Origin: Ceriagrion tenellum
Taxonomy: Eukaryota; Arthropoda; Insecta; Odonata; Coenagrionidae
DNA length: 64,000 nt
Assembly: GCA_963169105.1 (NCBI GenBank)
Contig: OY720640.1
Location: forward strand, 111,772,085 to 111,836,084
Direction of reading: 5' to 3'
Below are positions 46,190-57,711 of the stretch, piece by piece. Numbering within the stretch: position 1 is the first letter of the stretch; the number at the start of each line of letters is the position of its first letter. A model generated the notes under the pieces. It was given only the letters and a program-made list of their open reading frames with translations. It made no database searches and was not told the DNA's origin. Made by a program: the position numbers and the translations under genes.

Positions 46190-48210
46190 TCTCTTCACTT
46201 AAAGAAAATTACCTCCATACTAAGTTTACGATTGCAATCTTAAAGATCAAAACATGTGTTAATGGAGGTGGATACCAAGCTGGAATAGACGTTCCCAGAT
46301 CTCTGAGGTTTTAGTCACCACAATGAAAAGCTTGTTGATTAAAGGTTTCATCAACCGACACTCATGGGTGATAGGATTGTGTTATTGCTTGTCTATACAG
46401 CTGTTGTAAATCATATTAGAAAGAAAAATCATAGACTTCGCTGAAAAGTAGACAGTTTTCAACGGAGGTGATTGGCATTAAGAAGAAAATTCCGCCTTTT
46501 CCGCTAATTCATTCTTTAAGAGAGCTTCATAGAATCCATGTAAAGTCCTAAAATACTATCGCAGTTGACGGAAATGCATTTGATGAGAAATCCAGTCCAA
46601 TGCCGTCTGGGGAAATGAATCACTAGACCAAAGAATCCAAGATGGAGGCCTTTGTTTACATCACGTGATCGTGTAAAAGCATGTACTATTTGGAAATTTC
46701 TAAGCCTAATTATTAAAGCTCATAGAATTTTGGAGTATTATAAATAATATGCACTTTTGTTATAGATATTTAGGCGTATATTTGCTCCTAATGTGATGCA
46801 GCTTCAATGTACAGTACACAATGGTGGAACATGGATTGAATTTCGCCTCTATTTTCCGTATAACTTTTCATATGCTAGTTTAGATGCGAATGACAATCAT
46901 AACATTGTCATTCGCATCTAAACTTGCTCTTTTTGTCATCTTTAGGTTAAGATACAACATCAGTTTCAGTGCATTGTCGAAGTTTCAAAACGCGGGTCGT
47001 GGCAATAAATTCTCACAAGTGGAGTTTACAAAGTTATGTTATTTTTCCGTGATGAAAAAATTCCGCAAAGTCAAGCCTAAAACCGTTTCCTATGCTAATA
47101 TAGATAATTTATAAAGGCTCCAACGTGAAATATTTGACGCTAAACCTCGAATAATATTACATCAAAAACATCCTTTAGAAATCGTGTCAGCTGCTACTAA
47201 TCCTTGATAGCTTTCCTGCTACGCAATGCCTGGTTCATCGAATCTAATCTTGACTTTGACCGAGATACTGCAAAGCTTCCCTCGGTGGGCTTTAGTTTGG
47301 CATCAATTATTCGTCATCACCCCGCTGTGGCGATGTATACATGTTTGCCTCTCTTTCACAAAATCCACACCTACATCGCAAAATACTTTTATATTTTCGC
47401 GAATTGCTATTTGTATTATTTGCGAAAAATCCACTCCCCTCAACTGGATTTGGTCGCAATTCAGAACTATATCAAAGGTATAACACTAATAGCGGCCTAA
47501 ACATCTTTCTGGACAACCGTTTCTTAAACTGTTCTTCAAGTTAAACAAGTGTTCGAGCCACCCCACTCACACTTGGGTCAACAAACCCATCGCCCCCGAA
47601 CCGTAAGCTTTAATATAATGGACCGCAAGACTAAATCTGGATAGTTATGGGAAAAAAGTTAAAACTGATACAATCAACTTAGTGTTTAATTCAAGTTCAT
47701 CCCATAGATAATTTATCCCAGGGCATGTATTTATTTTTACCGTTAGATCAGAATCCAGCCACAATCGCCCCTCTCCCCCCCATAGTTATTTTCGCCCCTT
47801 CCGCCCCCATAGGGCGGTAGCGCCCACTTAGGGAACCATTGTTCCGAATGTTAGACCTGTTATACTTGGTCACGTATTTACCAACCTAAATTCATCCAGC
47901 TTTATGAACGATTTTTAGACTTAATATATCAAAGCAAAAAGTGTGATGATAATGGCAATTCAGATATTATTAGAGTGGACGGCACGTGTTTATGATGAAC
48001 CAGTTATCGTTGCACTCATATGTAAAGGTAACTGTAACTCAGTATCAATTGAAGTGATCATGAATATTACATACTATATATATAGAGTCATTTGTAGTGG
48101 TTAGTTAAGTGCGGAATGTGACAAAACTGTAAAATTATGAAAAATGCACGCAATACTTCAGAGTTAAACTTACTTAAACTTGCGAGTTACTATCTCGTAG
48201 AGCAAGCATA
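46190..48210. other. intron sequence, no exon recognised; hairpin at 46,877-46,924
   Basis: Lies within the predicted 15.2 kb intron. A perfect 21-bp inverted repeat occurs at 46,877-46,924. GC-rich words at 47,770-47,850 (GCCCCCATAGGGCGGTAGCG, then CCCACTTAGGGAACCA) resemble the end of a DNA transposon but were not classified. Confidence 0.4.
46877..46924. repeat. perfect 21-bp-arm hairpin with 6-base loop
   Basis: The left arm starts AGTTTAGATGCGAATGAC and the right arm ends GTCATTCGCATCTAAACT. All 21 pairs match. The pairing does not extend uninterrupted beyond the arms. Confidence 0.8.
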
Positions 48211-48214
48211 TTCA

Positions 48215-48960
48215 GGAAATAACTGGTCAATCTAATCGTAAATTTGGAATTTTGGAAAGATTAATGAATAGTGCGACGACGATAAAGTAAGAGAATTAAG
48301 CTTCTTCTCCCTTGTTAGACCCCACTTATAATACGCTGCCAGTGTTTGGGAACTTGATATGATCTTATGAATAGAGTTAAAACGCGTGCAGAGATCAGCA
48401 AGATACGTGAAAGGCCGTTATGATAGCCTCGTTAGTGTTTCTGACCTCTTGCAACAACTTGGATGGGAATTGCTTTTAGACCATTGAGTGAAAATTAGAC
48501 TCAATCTTTGATGTAAATTAAAAACCAATTTATTTTCAGACGAAGTTTTCCATAACTCCAACATACTAGGGCAGATCATGAGAATAAAATAAGGGAAATA
48601 AATAGTATAACAGAAAGGCTTAAAATGTAGTTTTTCCAGCGGTTGATGAGAGATCTAGATGGCTGCGTTCAGACTTTGAAGTAGATAAGTTGACTAGTAG
48701 TGTGCCTGATTTATTCATATGCCCCCCTAGTGCGTGTTTCTAAATCTATCGAGCAGTGCTAACACCATGTTTTGTATGCTTCCTTCATGGCTCTTGTTTC
48801 ACGTTGGCATAGTATCATTACAGATTCTTTTAGTAGGTTCTGTAGCACTTGTAGCTTACCGATAGTGTGGCGCTTGTTGGTGAAAGTAAATTTCTTCTCT
48901 GTAGTTCATGTTGGTGATAATTCAACCCTGCCAAACATCCTTGTGGTGACTTGTAGGGGA
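48215..48960 (+). mobile_element. CR1-like LINE C-terminus and 3' UTR, decayed
   Basis: Frame pieces read NRKFGILERLMNS, then SLVRPHL and YAASVWE, then a segment for ARYVKGRYDSLVSVSDLLQQ followed by LGWELLLD. Stops intervene. The 3' part contains the block also found at 2,220-2,470 and ends near CCAAACATCCTTGTGGTGAC. Confidence 0.7.
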
Positions 48961-51430
48961 ATAAGTTGATGTAAATGTACCGATCGAGTATCTGTGTATG
49001 ATTTGGATACGTCATGGAACTTGTCCTAACTTTTTAATTACTAACTTCTTTATCATCAAAACTATTCAAAAGATGATGTTAATATTATTTATACTGCACT
49101 GTACAATAGGATATTCATTCAAGTAACAATATGTAATCATAAAGATTTATTTCTTTTCCTTCTTCCTTAGGTAACTTTGACTGTCAGTTTCTCACTGTCA
49201 ATCGCGTGCGCACGTATATATATTTTTCTTTTATGCTTTGAAAGTTATTGTTACCCCAGTGTTAGTCATTTGAAACGTGTAGTTGGTGACAAGATTTAAG
49301 TGGGATATTTGCTATTTCGTTCTAACCAATAATTTGTCTCTGCCACGCAGTGCTAAATCATCCGCGCCAATTATCTCAACAGTCGTTAATCGTCGAATGA
49401 TACAAAAGCCAGTAATTTCATTAGTCTCGGCTATCTTCGGCAAAGTTCGTTTTTATGGCACCATTTTAGTCAATTGCAATCAGACGACCACATGAATGGC
49501 AGACAATCGAGTCTGCTATTTTTCTCCTCTCATCAATAAAAGTTGTCCTCATGACACAATTTTTTCTCCGAAAAATTCTTCTGTCACCGTTGTTCAATCC
49601 TTCCGACAGGGGTTATCTTTCCGAGAAATTTCGTGATAGCATTTCGGTACCACTAGTGGAGCGATAACATACTGCTGGGCGGGTAAATCTTGGCAAATAT
49701 GAACCAATGCTAACAAATTGTACGTTAATAATTGCATTGTACAGCACTATCAGTATTCAGACTTAAGTTGGATTGTTAAGTAAGACTAAAGCTTGTCCAT
49801 GGTAGTGCTCATGGAAAACAACGGAAGACTCAATTAATTAGCATTTCCCCCAAAGGAGTCAGCAATGAATAAGAGCGCACTTGAGTTTTTATCTCAGGCC
49901 CATAATGAAGTGAGACTAATTATTGATAATCAATATCATTATCAATAAGTAGATGATTATTCTTCGTGACCTCTTCTTTATAAAATAAAGTTATTTTTCT
50001 GGAGATTGTACGTCATAATTCATGTTTTAACTGTTATCATTTTGCAAAAGTTTCGCATCTTTATGTATGCTTCATCAGGGCTACAATGAAAATTAATATT
50101 TGTATTGCATATCAAATTAATCCAGTTTACAATTTAGGTAATTAGTTTTTAAAAAAATATGTATACGTGTGATTTTTGATATTACCTCAGAGAGAGTTCC
50201 TTTTGAATTACTTTTTGTTGATACTTTAGTTGCTATTTATTATTTTTTAACAATTGTTATAAATTTAGGAGTTAAAAAATCAAAATAAAATTAAGTGTGA
50301 CGAAATGAACCACTCATTTGATTTCCATGAAATAAAAGTAATAGATATAGAAAACCAACCTATCCAAAAGACTATTTAAAGAAATGATACACATCACGAA
50401 AAACAAAACATCCTGCATAAAAGAACAGACATCGTCAAATTTAGTAAATTTTATTATAATTTTATATTCTTTAAAAACACTCAATTTTATTTCGATTTTA
50501 GAAATGATCATTTTATTGTTCACTTTAGACATTCATGTCTTAGGAAAAAACCGTAAGTTAAGTGTGACGAGAACGATGCCTCGCAAGTTGCGATACGATT
50601 TTGAATATGATAATACTCGCTACTTCCATAGATGTCAGCTTCTATATGTAAAGCCTCCTTGATTGTCTGCAATACTTCAACAATAGAATTTAGTCTTTAC
50701 TTTCTTGAAAACCGCAGTACTGGGTTAGAAATTGATTTAAAGATCAAGAAACTAATGACTTAATTTAAAAGATCAACACATCAGAATAGTGACAGTAACT
50801 TATTTAGAGTTTCCTTCATGCTCTTCTCTCAACAGGTGATTTAGTGACATATAAAAAAGAACTTAAATGGGTACCATAACTGTTTCATTTACATCTTATA
50901 ACTTGCTAAACGAGTGAGATAGTTTTTTGTGGCGAGTTGTTGGTAAATGCTTTGTCTACTGACCGTCTGTTGATCAGCATTAAACTGATTCAGGAGAGTG
51001 CATCATCGTATATAATCCAACCTATAAGGGGTGTCATTAGACTCTATCAAAATTGTTAACCTTTAACAATTTTATATTAAGCACATTCTGACGTAAAATA
51101 AAGACTAAGGAGAGTAAAGCGAAAGTATCGGAGTGGCTATGAAACTGATTTTTGTAATAATTAGTCTTTGTTTATTAGAAAGTTAAATAAGACCTTGAAA
51201 TAAGAATAAAGCATCGAACCATTGGTATGATTGGACCAAGAAGGCGAAATTATCCAAACATGTATGATATTGTGAGCACTACTTCTTCTTCTAAGGTGAA
51301 TCTATTCTCATAGAGAATTGAACTGCTCCCTCCATGTTCTTCTATCCTGTGCTGCCTCCCACAGCTCTCCATAACTCCTCCTCTTCATAATATCAGTAAA
51401 CATATGATTTATTCGTCTTCCTCACCCTCT
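48961..51430. other. intron sequence, no exon recognised
   Basis: AT-rich with no coding signature or identified element. Confidence 0.45.
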
Positions 51431-51438
51431 CTTTCCCT

Positions 51439-51728
51439 GGATTGGATTTTGGGAAGGCAACCGACAGCTAAAGTAATTTGCGCCATAAGGGAGGCAGGTT
51501 GGATAGAAACCCCAGCGTCGGCATTAGCCTGCTCTTAACGAAAGGCGGCAAGGGGACAACGGTTTTACGTCTCATCCGACAGACGGAGTACAGGACTTGA
51601 AGTGCCCTCTACAAGACACTCAAGTAGGGATCGGGTTTCCTCTGAAAAACGTCCTCCTCTGCAGGGATTCGAACCCTGGCCGTCCGTATGGTTAGCCAGT
51701 ACTCTAGCCACCTCACCAACCCGATCGA
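51439..51728 (-). mobile_element. tRNA-derived SINE, well preserved
   Basis: Minus-strand head: GGTTGGTGAGGTGGCTAGAG with box A, and a perfect box B GGTTCGAATCC (51,675-51,665). The body is shared with the 45.9 kb copy. The 9-bp target duplication TCTTTCCCT lies at 51,430-51,438 and 51,729-51,737. Confidence 0.85.
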
Positions 51729-51774
51729 TCTTTCCCTTTAATAATCTCTTCAGCTGGCAATCTTTCCTCTGAAC

Positions 51775-52065
51775 GTATCTTTGCAGTTTCTCTTCCTCTT
51801 TTGCATTGATCTTAAAATATCTCTTTGCTCATTCATCCTTGCGAGCACTTCCTTGTTCTCACTTTATCACTCCATTTTAATCTTTCCATTCTCCTCCATA
51901 GCCACATTTCAAAACCCTCTACATATTTTTCCTCTTTCCTCCGGACTGTCCCTGTGTCTGCCCCATAAAGTACAACACTCAAAATTATACATTCAGAAAA
52001 TTTTTTTCCTTAAGCCTATTTTTAATGCTTTGGCTGAAATTAATTGGCTCACTCTACAGAAGCAT
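51775..52065 (-). mobile_element. RTE-like LINE C-terminal relic
   Basis: The minus strand encodes VVLYGADTGTVRRKEEKYVE, then GFEMWLWRRMERLKWSDKVR, a typical RTE-type C-terminus. Stops and frameshifts follow. Flanking SINE and LINE pieces show a repeat-rich intron. Confidence 0.7.
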
Positions 52066-53060
52066 TACTTAGGGGGACCAAATATAATGCCTCGGACATT
52101 CCGGGATGTGGCGAACAAGGAATCGTAATGATAAGAATAAGTGATGCAACTCACGAAAGAGAAAAAACGGCTGGAAAATGATTGAAAGTCAATACATAAC
52201 GATGTCCAAAGCAAAATGGGATCAAAGACTGAATAGTAATGGAAAAGAGTAGAGATAATCCCTTGGTTAATCTTATGTAAAACAATCTCTCGAACATAAC
52301 TGCTAATTTTATTCATATCTCTTCTCTCCTTTAAATATTCACTGAAATTCGGTTCCCTCTTCATTTAAAAGTTGAATATAATTTGGGAGAATATCAGACT
52401 AATGAGTTGCCAGAACTACTGAGAAAAATCCCATATTTATGGGAAATTCCTCTACAGTCCTTTGAATCCTAACATCACTACAGTCAACTATCTTTAGTTT
52501 ATTGAACACAATGCTTCATTAGGAAGAGATTAATTAGTAAGGGCCGCTTTGTTGAAAGACTTAGTTCCACAAAAACAAGTCCTTTTAAAGTCTCGGATGA
52601 ACTATTCATTATTTTTCAAGCTTGTACAATCTAGATATATAAAACAAAGTCGGGTTAGTTACACCATTTATAACTCAAGAACGGCTGGACTGATTTTTAT
52701 GATCTTTAATTTGCTGGATTTGTCTCCGACCCGGAGTCAATCAGAGAATCAAGGAATATCAGAATGACTATTAAAACATCGGAAAAATTCACGAAAAAAT
52801 ATTTATGAAGAAAATTCATTTTCTCATACATTTTGTATGGAACGGCTTTTTTGATGATATCTCAAGAACGGATGACTGATTTCGATGAATTTTTTTTGTT
52901 CGACAGCTGTGCTTTGACAGCTTTAACAGTTGCGTGGTCCTTTCATTGTATACTATTGAGCTAGCTGTGCAGACGTTCTCCGCGATTTATCATCATTTTT
53001 TCGAGTTTTCACCAATTTTCATTCATATATGAATTCAAATTTTCCTGGCGTATTGTATTA
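52066..53060. other. intron sequence with probable non-coding transposon remnants
   Basis: The phrases TATAACTCAAGAACGGCTGG (52,669-) and ATATCTCAAGAACGGATGAC (52,857-) are two versions of one word. Such phrases are common in repetitive insect DNA near Helitrons. Assignment is tentative. Confidence 0.3.
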
Positions 53061-53070
53061 ATGAAGTTCT

Positions 53071-53912
53071 CTCGGGCTTCACACCAGGTTACACAGTGTT
53101 TAAATGCCAATATTTCTGTGGCTCAGTCCACTACCGTCTTTAGGGCACAAACTGACATTTTTAAATACTAGTAAATTAATTTTTTCGTTGTTTACTAAAC
53201 GTTGCTATTTACGCCGATTGTTGTTTTTTTCTCTTTCCGTAAGTAAGTTGAGGATAGGCTTCCAGGCGAAACTAAGGCAAAACCAGTGTCGCGATTGACT
53301 TTGTAGATCTCCAATTTAATCTCCATAGCCTTTTTGGTGAGTCTATCCCAATATCAAGATGTTATGTGGAGTAACTGCGTATTTTCGAAGTGAAAATGAT
53401 GGTCATTTGTGAGGCTATATTCCGCTACCGCCGATTTTTCCGGATGGAAGAGCCTAATACAGCTCCGGTGTTCCTTTACTCTCTTCTTAATTGTGCGGCC
53501 AGTTCCTCCAATGTACTTTTTTCCGCACTCACACGGGATGCGTTAGAGTCCTGTTATTTTTAAACCAAAAGGGTCTTTTACCCTCACGAACTGGCTTTGT
53601 ATTTTCCTCGGTGGTAAGTTGATTGTGCGAATGTTGAGCCTGTTCAGTATCCTAGATATTTTTCCCGATGCCGATGAAATATACGGGATGCAGACATTTA
53701 CAATCAGTTTCTTACGATCACCAACAATCTGTTCAAGAATCAGGAATGAAGTGTGGGCAGGTCTTCGCGTAGACACTCCGTGGCAATCGCAGTTAGTTTT
53801 CAGAGCCCGTCGAATTGCTCCCTCAATGTAGCCATTTCGGCGGAAAGTCCTCAGGCTTCACACCAGGTTATACACAGTGTAATCTGGTGTGACGCCCGAG
53901 AGAGAAATTAAC
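53071..53912. repeat. inverted terminal words and central palindrome flanking a Penelope relic
   Basis: CTCTCGGGCTTCACACCAGG (53,071-) recurs inverted at the right as CTGGTGTGACGCCCGAGAG. The right end is itself a palindrome (GGCTTCACACCAGGTTATAC against GTGTAATCTGGTGTGACGCC, centred near 53,877). A related word also occurs at 41,398. Confidence 0.55.
53250..53840 (-). mobile_element. Penelope-like element, C-terminal GIY-YIG relic
   Basis: The minus strand encodes RRNGYIEGAIRRAL, a connecting region (PAHTSFLILEQIVGDRKKL, RILNRLNIRTINLPPRKIQ), then the endonuclease: RIPCECGKKYIGGTGRTIKK, CIRLFHPEKSAVAEYSLTND. The GIY tyrosine region is broken by a stop (ITGL then stop then RIP), and another stop follows at HITS. 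It is a different, older Penelope lineage from the 22.6 kb copy. Confidence 0.75.
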
Positions 53913-53959
53913 TTAAAATTAATTTTCATTCAGTTTTTGACCGTTATTGCATTTGAATT

Positions 53960-54593
53960 CGATTCAATTAATTCACTTCAAACATTGCTAGAAGTATGCC
54001 GAAAGGCTCATTCAGCGTTGAAATTGCCGTTATACCTTCAAATGACTGAAAAACCGTCGTGCAACATTGCGAAACACTCAGCAATGGCCAAAGTTTGTGT
54101 AAAAAGTAAAATCATCATCTAGGATGAATGCACAATCGCGTACAAATGCGCATTGGAAGCACTCAATCGAGCTATTAAAGATCTGCGCAATGACTCAAGA
54201 TGTTTTGGAGGCGCAATGATTCTACTGCCTGGCGCTTTCCGCCAAACACTACCAGTCATTCCAAGATCGACCTCTGCCGATGAAACAAATGCTTGCCTCA
54301 AATCATCGACTTTGTGGCACTATGTGAAGATACTTCAGCTCACGTCAAACATGCGAGTTGCATTGCTAAACGATCCATCTGCCGAATATTTATCCAAGCA
54401 ATTGCTGACTATCGATAATGGCCGTGTTCCTGTCGACAAATCGAACGGATTAATTTCGTCTCCGCTGAATTTTTGCAATTTCGTCTCAACAAAGCACGAT
54501 CTCATCAACAAAGTGTTCCCAAACATCATTGTTTACCACAAAAATTACAATTGGTTGAGTGGACGAGCAATTCTTGCGGCAAAGAATGAATGA
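53960..54593 (+). mobile_element. Helitron PIF1-like helicase relic
   Basis: The frame reads CNIAKHSAMAKVCV, then KIII-stop-DECT, GGAMILLPGAFRQTLPVIPR, STSADETNACLKSSTLWHYV, TSNMRVALLNDPSAEYLSKQ and LINKVFPNI, ending at 54,593. These are conserved Helitron helicase segments. The tryptophan of WDEC is a stop (TAG at 54,120-54,122), and the expected GDFRQ is GAFRQ. Only the helicase part is left, with no Rep domain. Confidence 0.85.
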
Positions 54594-54599
54594 CATGGG

Positions 54600-55310
54600 T
54601 AAAGGGAATCAAAGAGTTGGTAGACAGTTAAAATTGGTGAAAAGAAGATGGAAAAGGAAGCGCACTGATGAGATCTGGAGAACCGACTACTGAACGTTCG
54701 GCGCGAGAGCCGGACGCCGCCGCGGCGGGAGACCAGCGTTACACCTTCACTCAAAAATTTTTTCTTTCTTAAATGAAATATTACCCCTGCCAAATTTTTT
54801 GAACTTGTACAGGAGGGTTGTATCTATAACATATTAAAAAATGAGGAAAATTGAAGGCAAAGATACATCGTCAAAAATCGATTTGAACATTTGAATTTGT
54901 TATAAACTTTATTTATTTGTTTAAATTTTATGCAATAATCCATTAATTATCTTTCTCAATTTAATAAATTTAAAATAAGTCATTGCACGCATTTTTATCT
55001 TCCTTATTGCCGGAGATATGCCGTCAAATGCGACGACGCTTTTGTAAAATTCTTGTTTTACAACATTGCAATATCTCGTAAACCGTTGAATGGATTACAA
55101 AATGGCTTTGGGGTTTTCATTTTGTAATCAAATGAAGACGATTTGCCAAATTTGGTCGAAATCGGTTACCCCAAGGGCAATCACCTGGTCGAATTTGGAT
55201 GGAATGACCCATCTATATTTTTTCTTTGCCAGAAACACTCACAGAAAATTAATAAATGCCTTTTGCCTTAAAAACTATACAACATAATTAATTTCATTTC
55301 GCGTTCTTCC
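54600..55310. other. intron sequence; GC-rich palindrome at 54,690-54,740
   Basis: A short GC-rich patch with the palindrome CCGCCGCGGCGG follows the Helitron relic and could mark its 3' side. The rest is AT-rich. Confidence 0.3.
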
Positions 55311-55317
55311 AATTATT

Positions 55318-55860
55318 GCCTCCCACCAAACACCCTTGCTGTGGCTGGCAGGGTGTTTTTTAGATGAAGACTATTTTTAAGTCCAAGCAAAGGGAATTTC
55401 TTAAGGAGATTGAGGAAATTACGATTGGTTAAGAAATTATCTGAAGTCTACCTTTTGATCTTTACTACTTTTATATACTGCTCTTCAGTACAAATATTAC
55501 ATTTTGCATGATCCCAGCATAAATCTGTATCTTTTTTACATAATTGCATTGTACATGAAGGCAATACTTTTCGTAGCCTGGTAGAAAACCTATAGCGTGC
55601 TGCATGTTGAAGAATGTCACTTGAATATTGTCGTGCATGTTGGTGATGACACCCCCGCGCCAAACACCTTCAGGTCGATTGAAAGGGTAATATTTAGATG
55701 TGTATGTTATTTGTAAGTCGATGCAAAGGCGATTTCTAAAGGAGATGGAGGTAATTACCATTGGGTGAGACCAAACAAAATCTGAAGTCCACCTTATGGT
55801 TTGTATTCCTTCATTAATACTGCACGGAAGGATGGCATGCTAAGCAATTGGATAGTAGAA
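55318..55860. repeat. degenerate tandem duplication, period about 325 bp
   Basis: 55,327-55,490 and 55,655-55,820 share CCAAACACC, TTTAGATG, GCAAAGG followed by GAATTTCTTAAGGAGAT or CGATTTCTAAAGGAGAT, and ATCTGAAGTC-ACCTT. The CCAAACACCCTTGCTG and CTGGCAGGGTG part resembles the 3' end of the GTAGAT-tailed LINE, so these are probably two LINE 3' ends or a duplicated one. Confidence 0.55.
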
Positions 55861-55869
55861 AATAGGTAT

Positions 55870-57120
55870 TAAGTATAGGGGTTGTTCGACGAATGCAAAG
55901 GTAATGGAATTATTTTCCAGCCATGAAGGTCGCCTGAGGTGCCATTTTCATTTAATTAAGAAATTTTGATTTGAAGTTGTCACAATTTTTATAAAGTAAT
56001 TTTGGCAAAAATATCTACAAGTTTCTACAATTAATTATATTTTTCTATTCTTAAGAGAATATGCACTACAAGAATTTTTTTCCTGAAAATGGAATGATTA
56101 CTGGATAGAAAAATACAATTTTTCCCTATTTTTATCACTTTTGCCGCATCATGCTCGTAAAAGATCATTCAGCTAAGTTACCGGTAAGGAAACGTTTAAT
56201 TTTTTTAATCATTTCCTACAGAGAACATGTATTTGTGTAAATGCTCCGCTTTGAGGCCATCGCAAAATTTCCTCCGCTAACACAACTTTTTTAATAAGTC
56301 AATATTCAAGCCTCATCATACTCTCTATCTTCTCTCCCAATGTTCCTCATCACAAGCCTTTCTTTTCATCCCTTGCCCTAAATGATCCCATCTGACACCC
56401 TTTTCAACAAGACCAAACCTCTCAACATGTCCTCAATTCACGTCCGTTACCCCCTTCCAAATTCAAGGCAAAATTTCTTTTTCGCCCGTAGAATCTTATC
56501 CATCATTCCTCTAAAGCAGTTTCCATCGCCCCCATTGTATTCTTAACTTTCTCCCTAGATCCTCTAATTTTCACCACTGCACAACGCTACGCTCTGCATC
56601 CAAATCTCTAGAAATTATTCCTTAAATTTTCTTCCATGAAAGTCTATAATATTCCCTCATATAGAGAGCTTTCTCTGCTAAATTCATTAACACCCAGGCC
56701 AAATTATTAGTTATCACCGTGAAGTTTTTGGGACATGTTCTTTTGGTGAAGAAGTTGAAGACTATTTTAAAATCTCCTGTAAAACTGAGCTTTTATGTTC
56801 AAACGACTCAGAGAAAAATGGAATGCTAAGCAATTGGGTGTACTATACACAATTTAACAGTCCTATACTCAACAGTTACCGAAGTTTCAGTCCTTCCAAC
56901 TGCACTAGATAATAATATGGTTGAATTGTTAAGGATGAATTGCAGTGTAAATCTACTGTAGAGACTGAACTGTGGATAGAGCTATACTGAAAATGCACAG
57001 CACCACAGTGCTGAAACTGTACCTACTGGTTATAACTGTGCTTTATTACATTGCTGGAAGTTTCCTGTTGAACGAATAGTACTGAAAAAATGCTGTGTAA
57101 TGTGGTAAACTTGTTTGTTT
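55870..57120. other. intron sequence, no exon recognised
   Basis: AT-rich. A pyrimidine-rich part (56,300-56,700) may be an antisense LINE relic, but no decisive motif remains. Confidence 0.35.
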
Positions 57121-57124
57121 CGAT

Positions 57125-57711
57125 TTAACCCATTGAACAGTACGAACGTTCATTTACGTCCTCGCGCCTCTTGGCTATCTAGAGTATGATCGCACATGTA
57201 CGTCTTGCAATTTGCGCTTGAGCAGTAAAGGCGTACGTTCACTCCTTCAATTCAGGTGAATTGTAACATGCTATTCTGTCTGTCGTGGTGGCTGGTGCCT
57301 CCAATCGACTCGACCGTCGCTGGGCCCAATTATCACTATGAAGTGTCTTTAAAGAGTCCGGCCACTTATTTACTTATTCCATCATTCCACTTACTACGTC
57401 CAGCCTTGTGTAAGTGCATACCACATGTAGTTGGTTCCATTGACGGAAGTAATTGCATTCAAAGCTGGTTTTAGTCCCGTTCTAAGTTAATATTTTTGTT
57501 CTGATACCACAATATTTAAGATCTTACTCATTAAAGTTGTTGCATTATTTTGCTTGTGTAATGTATGATATTATTGTTTTCATTGATTATTTATCAAACA
57601 AACTTGATTTAAAGTTAATAAAATTGTTTTCTGAAGTAATTTAATTTTTTTCAAAATACTCACTGCTAGGGTCAGGGCGCCCAAAAAACAACTCACGACT
57701 CAAAGGGTTAA
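57125..57711. mobile_element. piggyBac-like non-autonomous element flanked by TTAA
   Basis: TTAA copies at 57,125-57,128 and 57,708-57,711 enclose 579 bp that begins CCCATTGAACAGTACGA and ends TCGTGAGT-like (inverted CCCTTTGAGTCGTGAG). CCC ends adjoining TTAA are typical of piggyBac elements. No transposase frame remains, though a 72-codon frame at 57,256 is open. Confidence 0.65.

Noticed and set aside
54660..54710. CTGATGAG word suggesting a hammerhead ribozyme
   Set aside because: It lacks the matching GAAA and correct stems at the required spacing.
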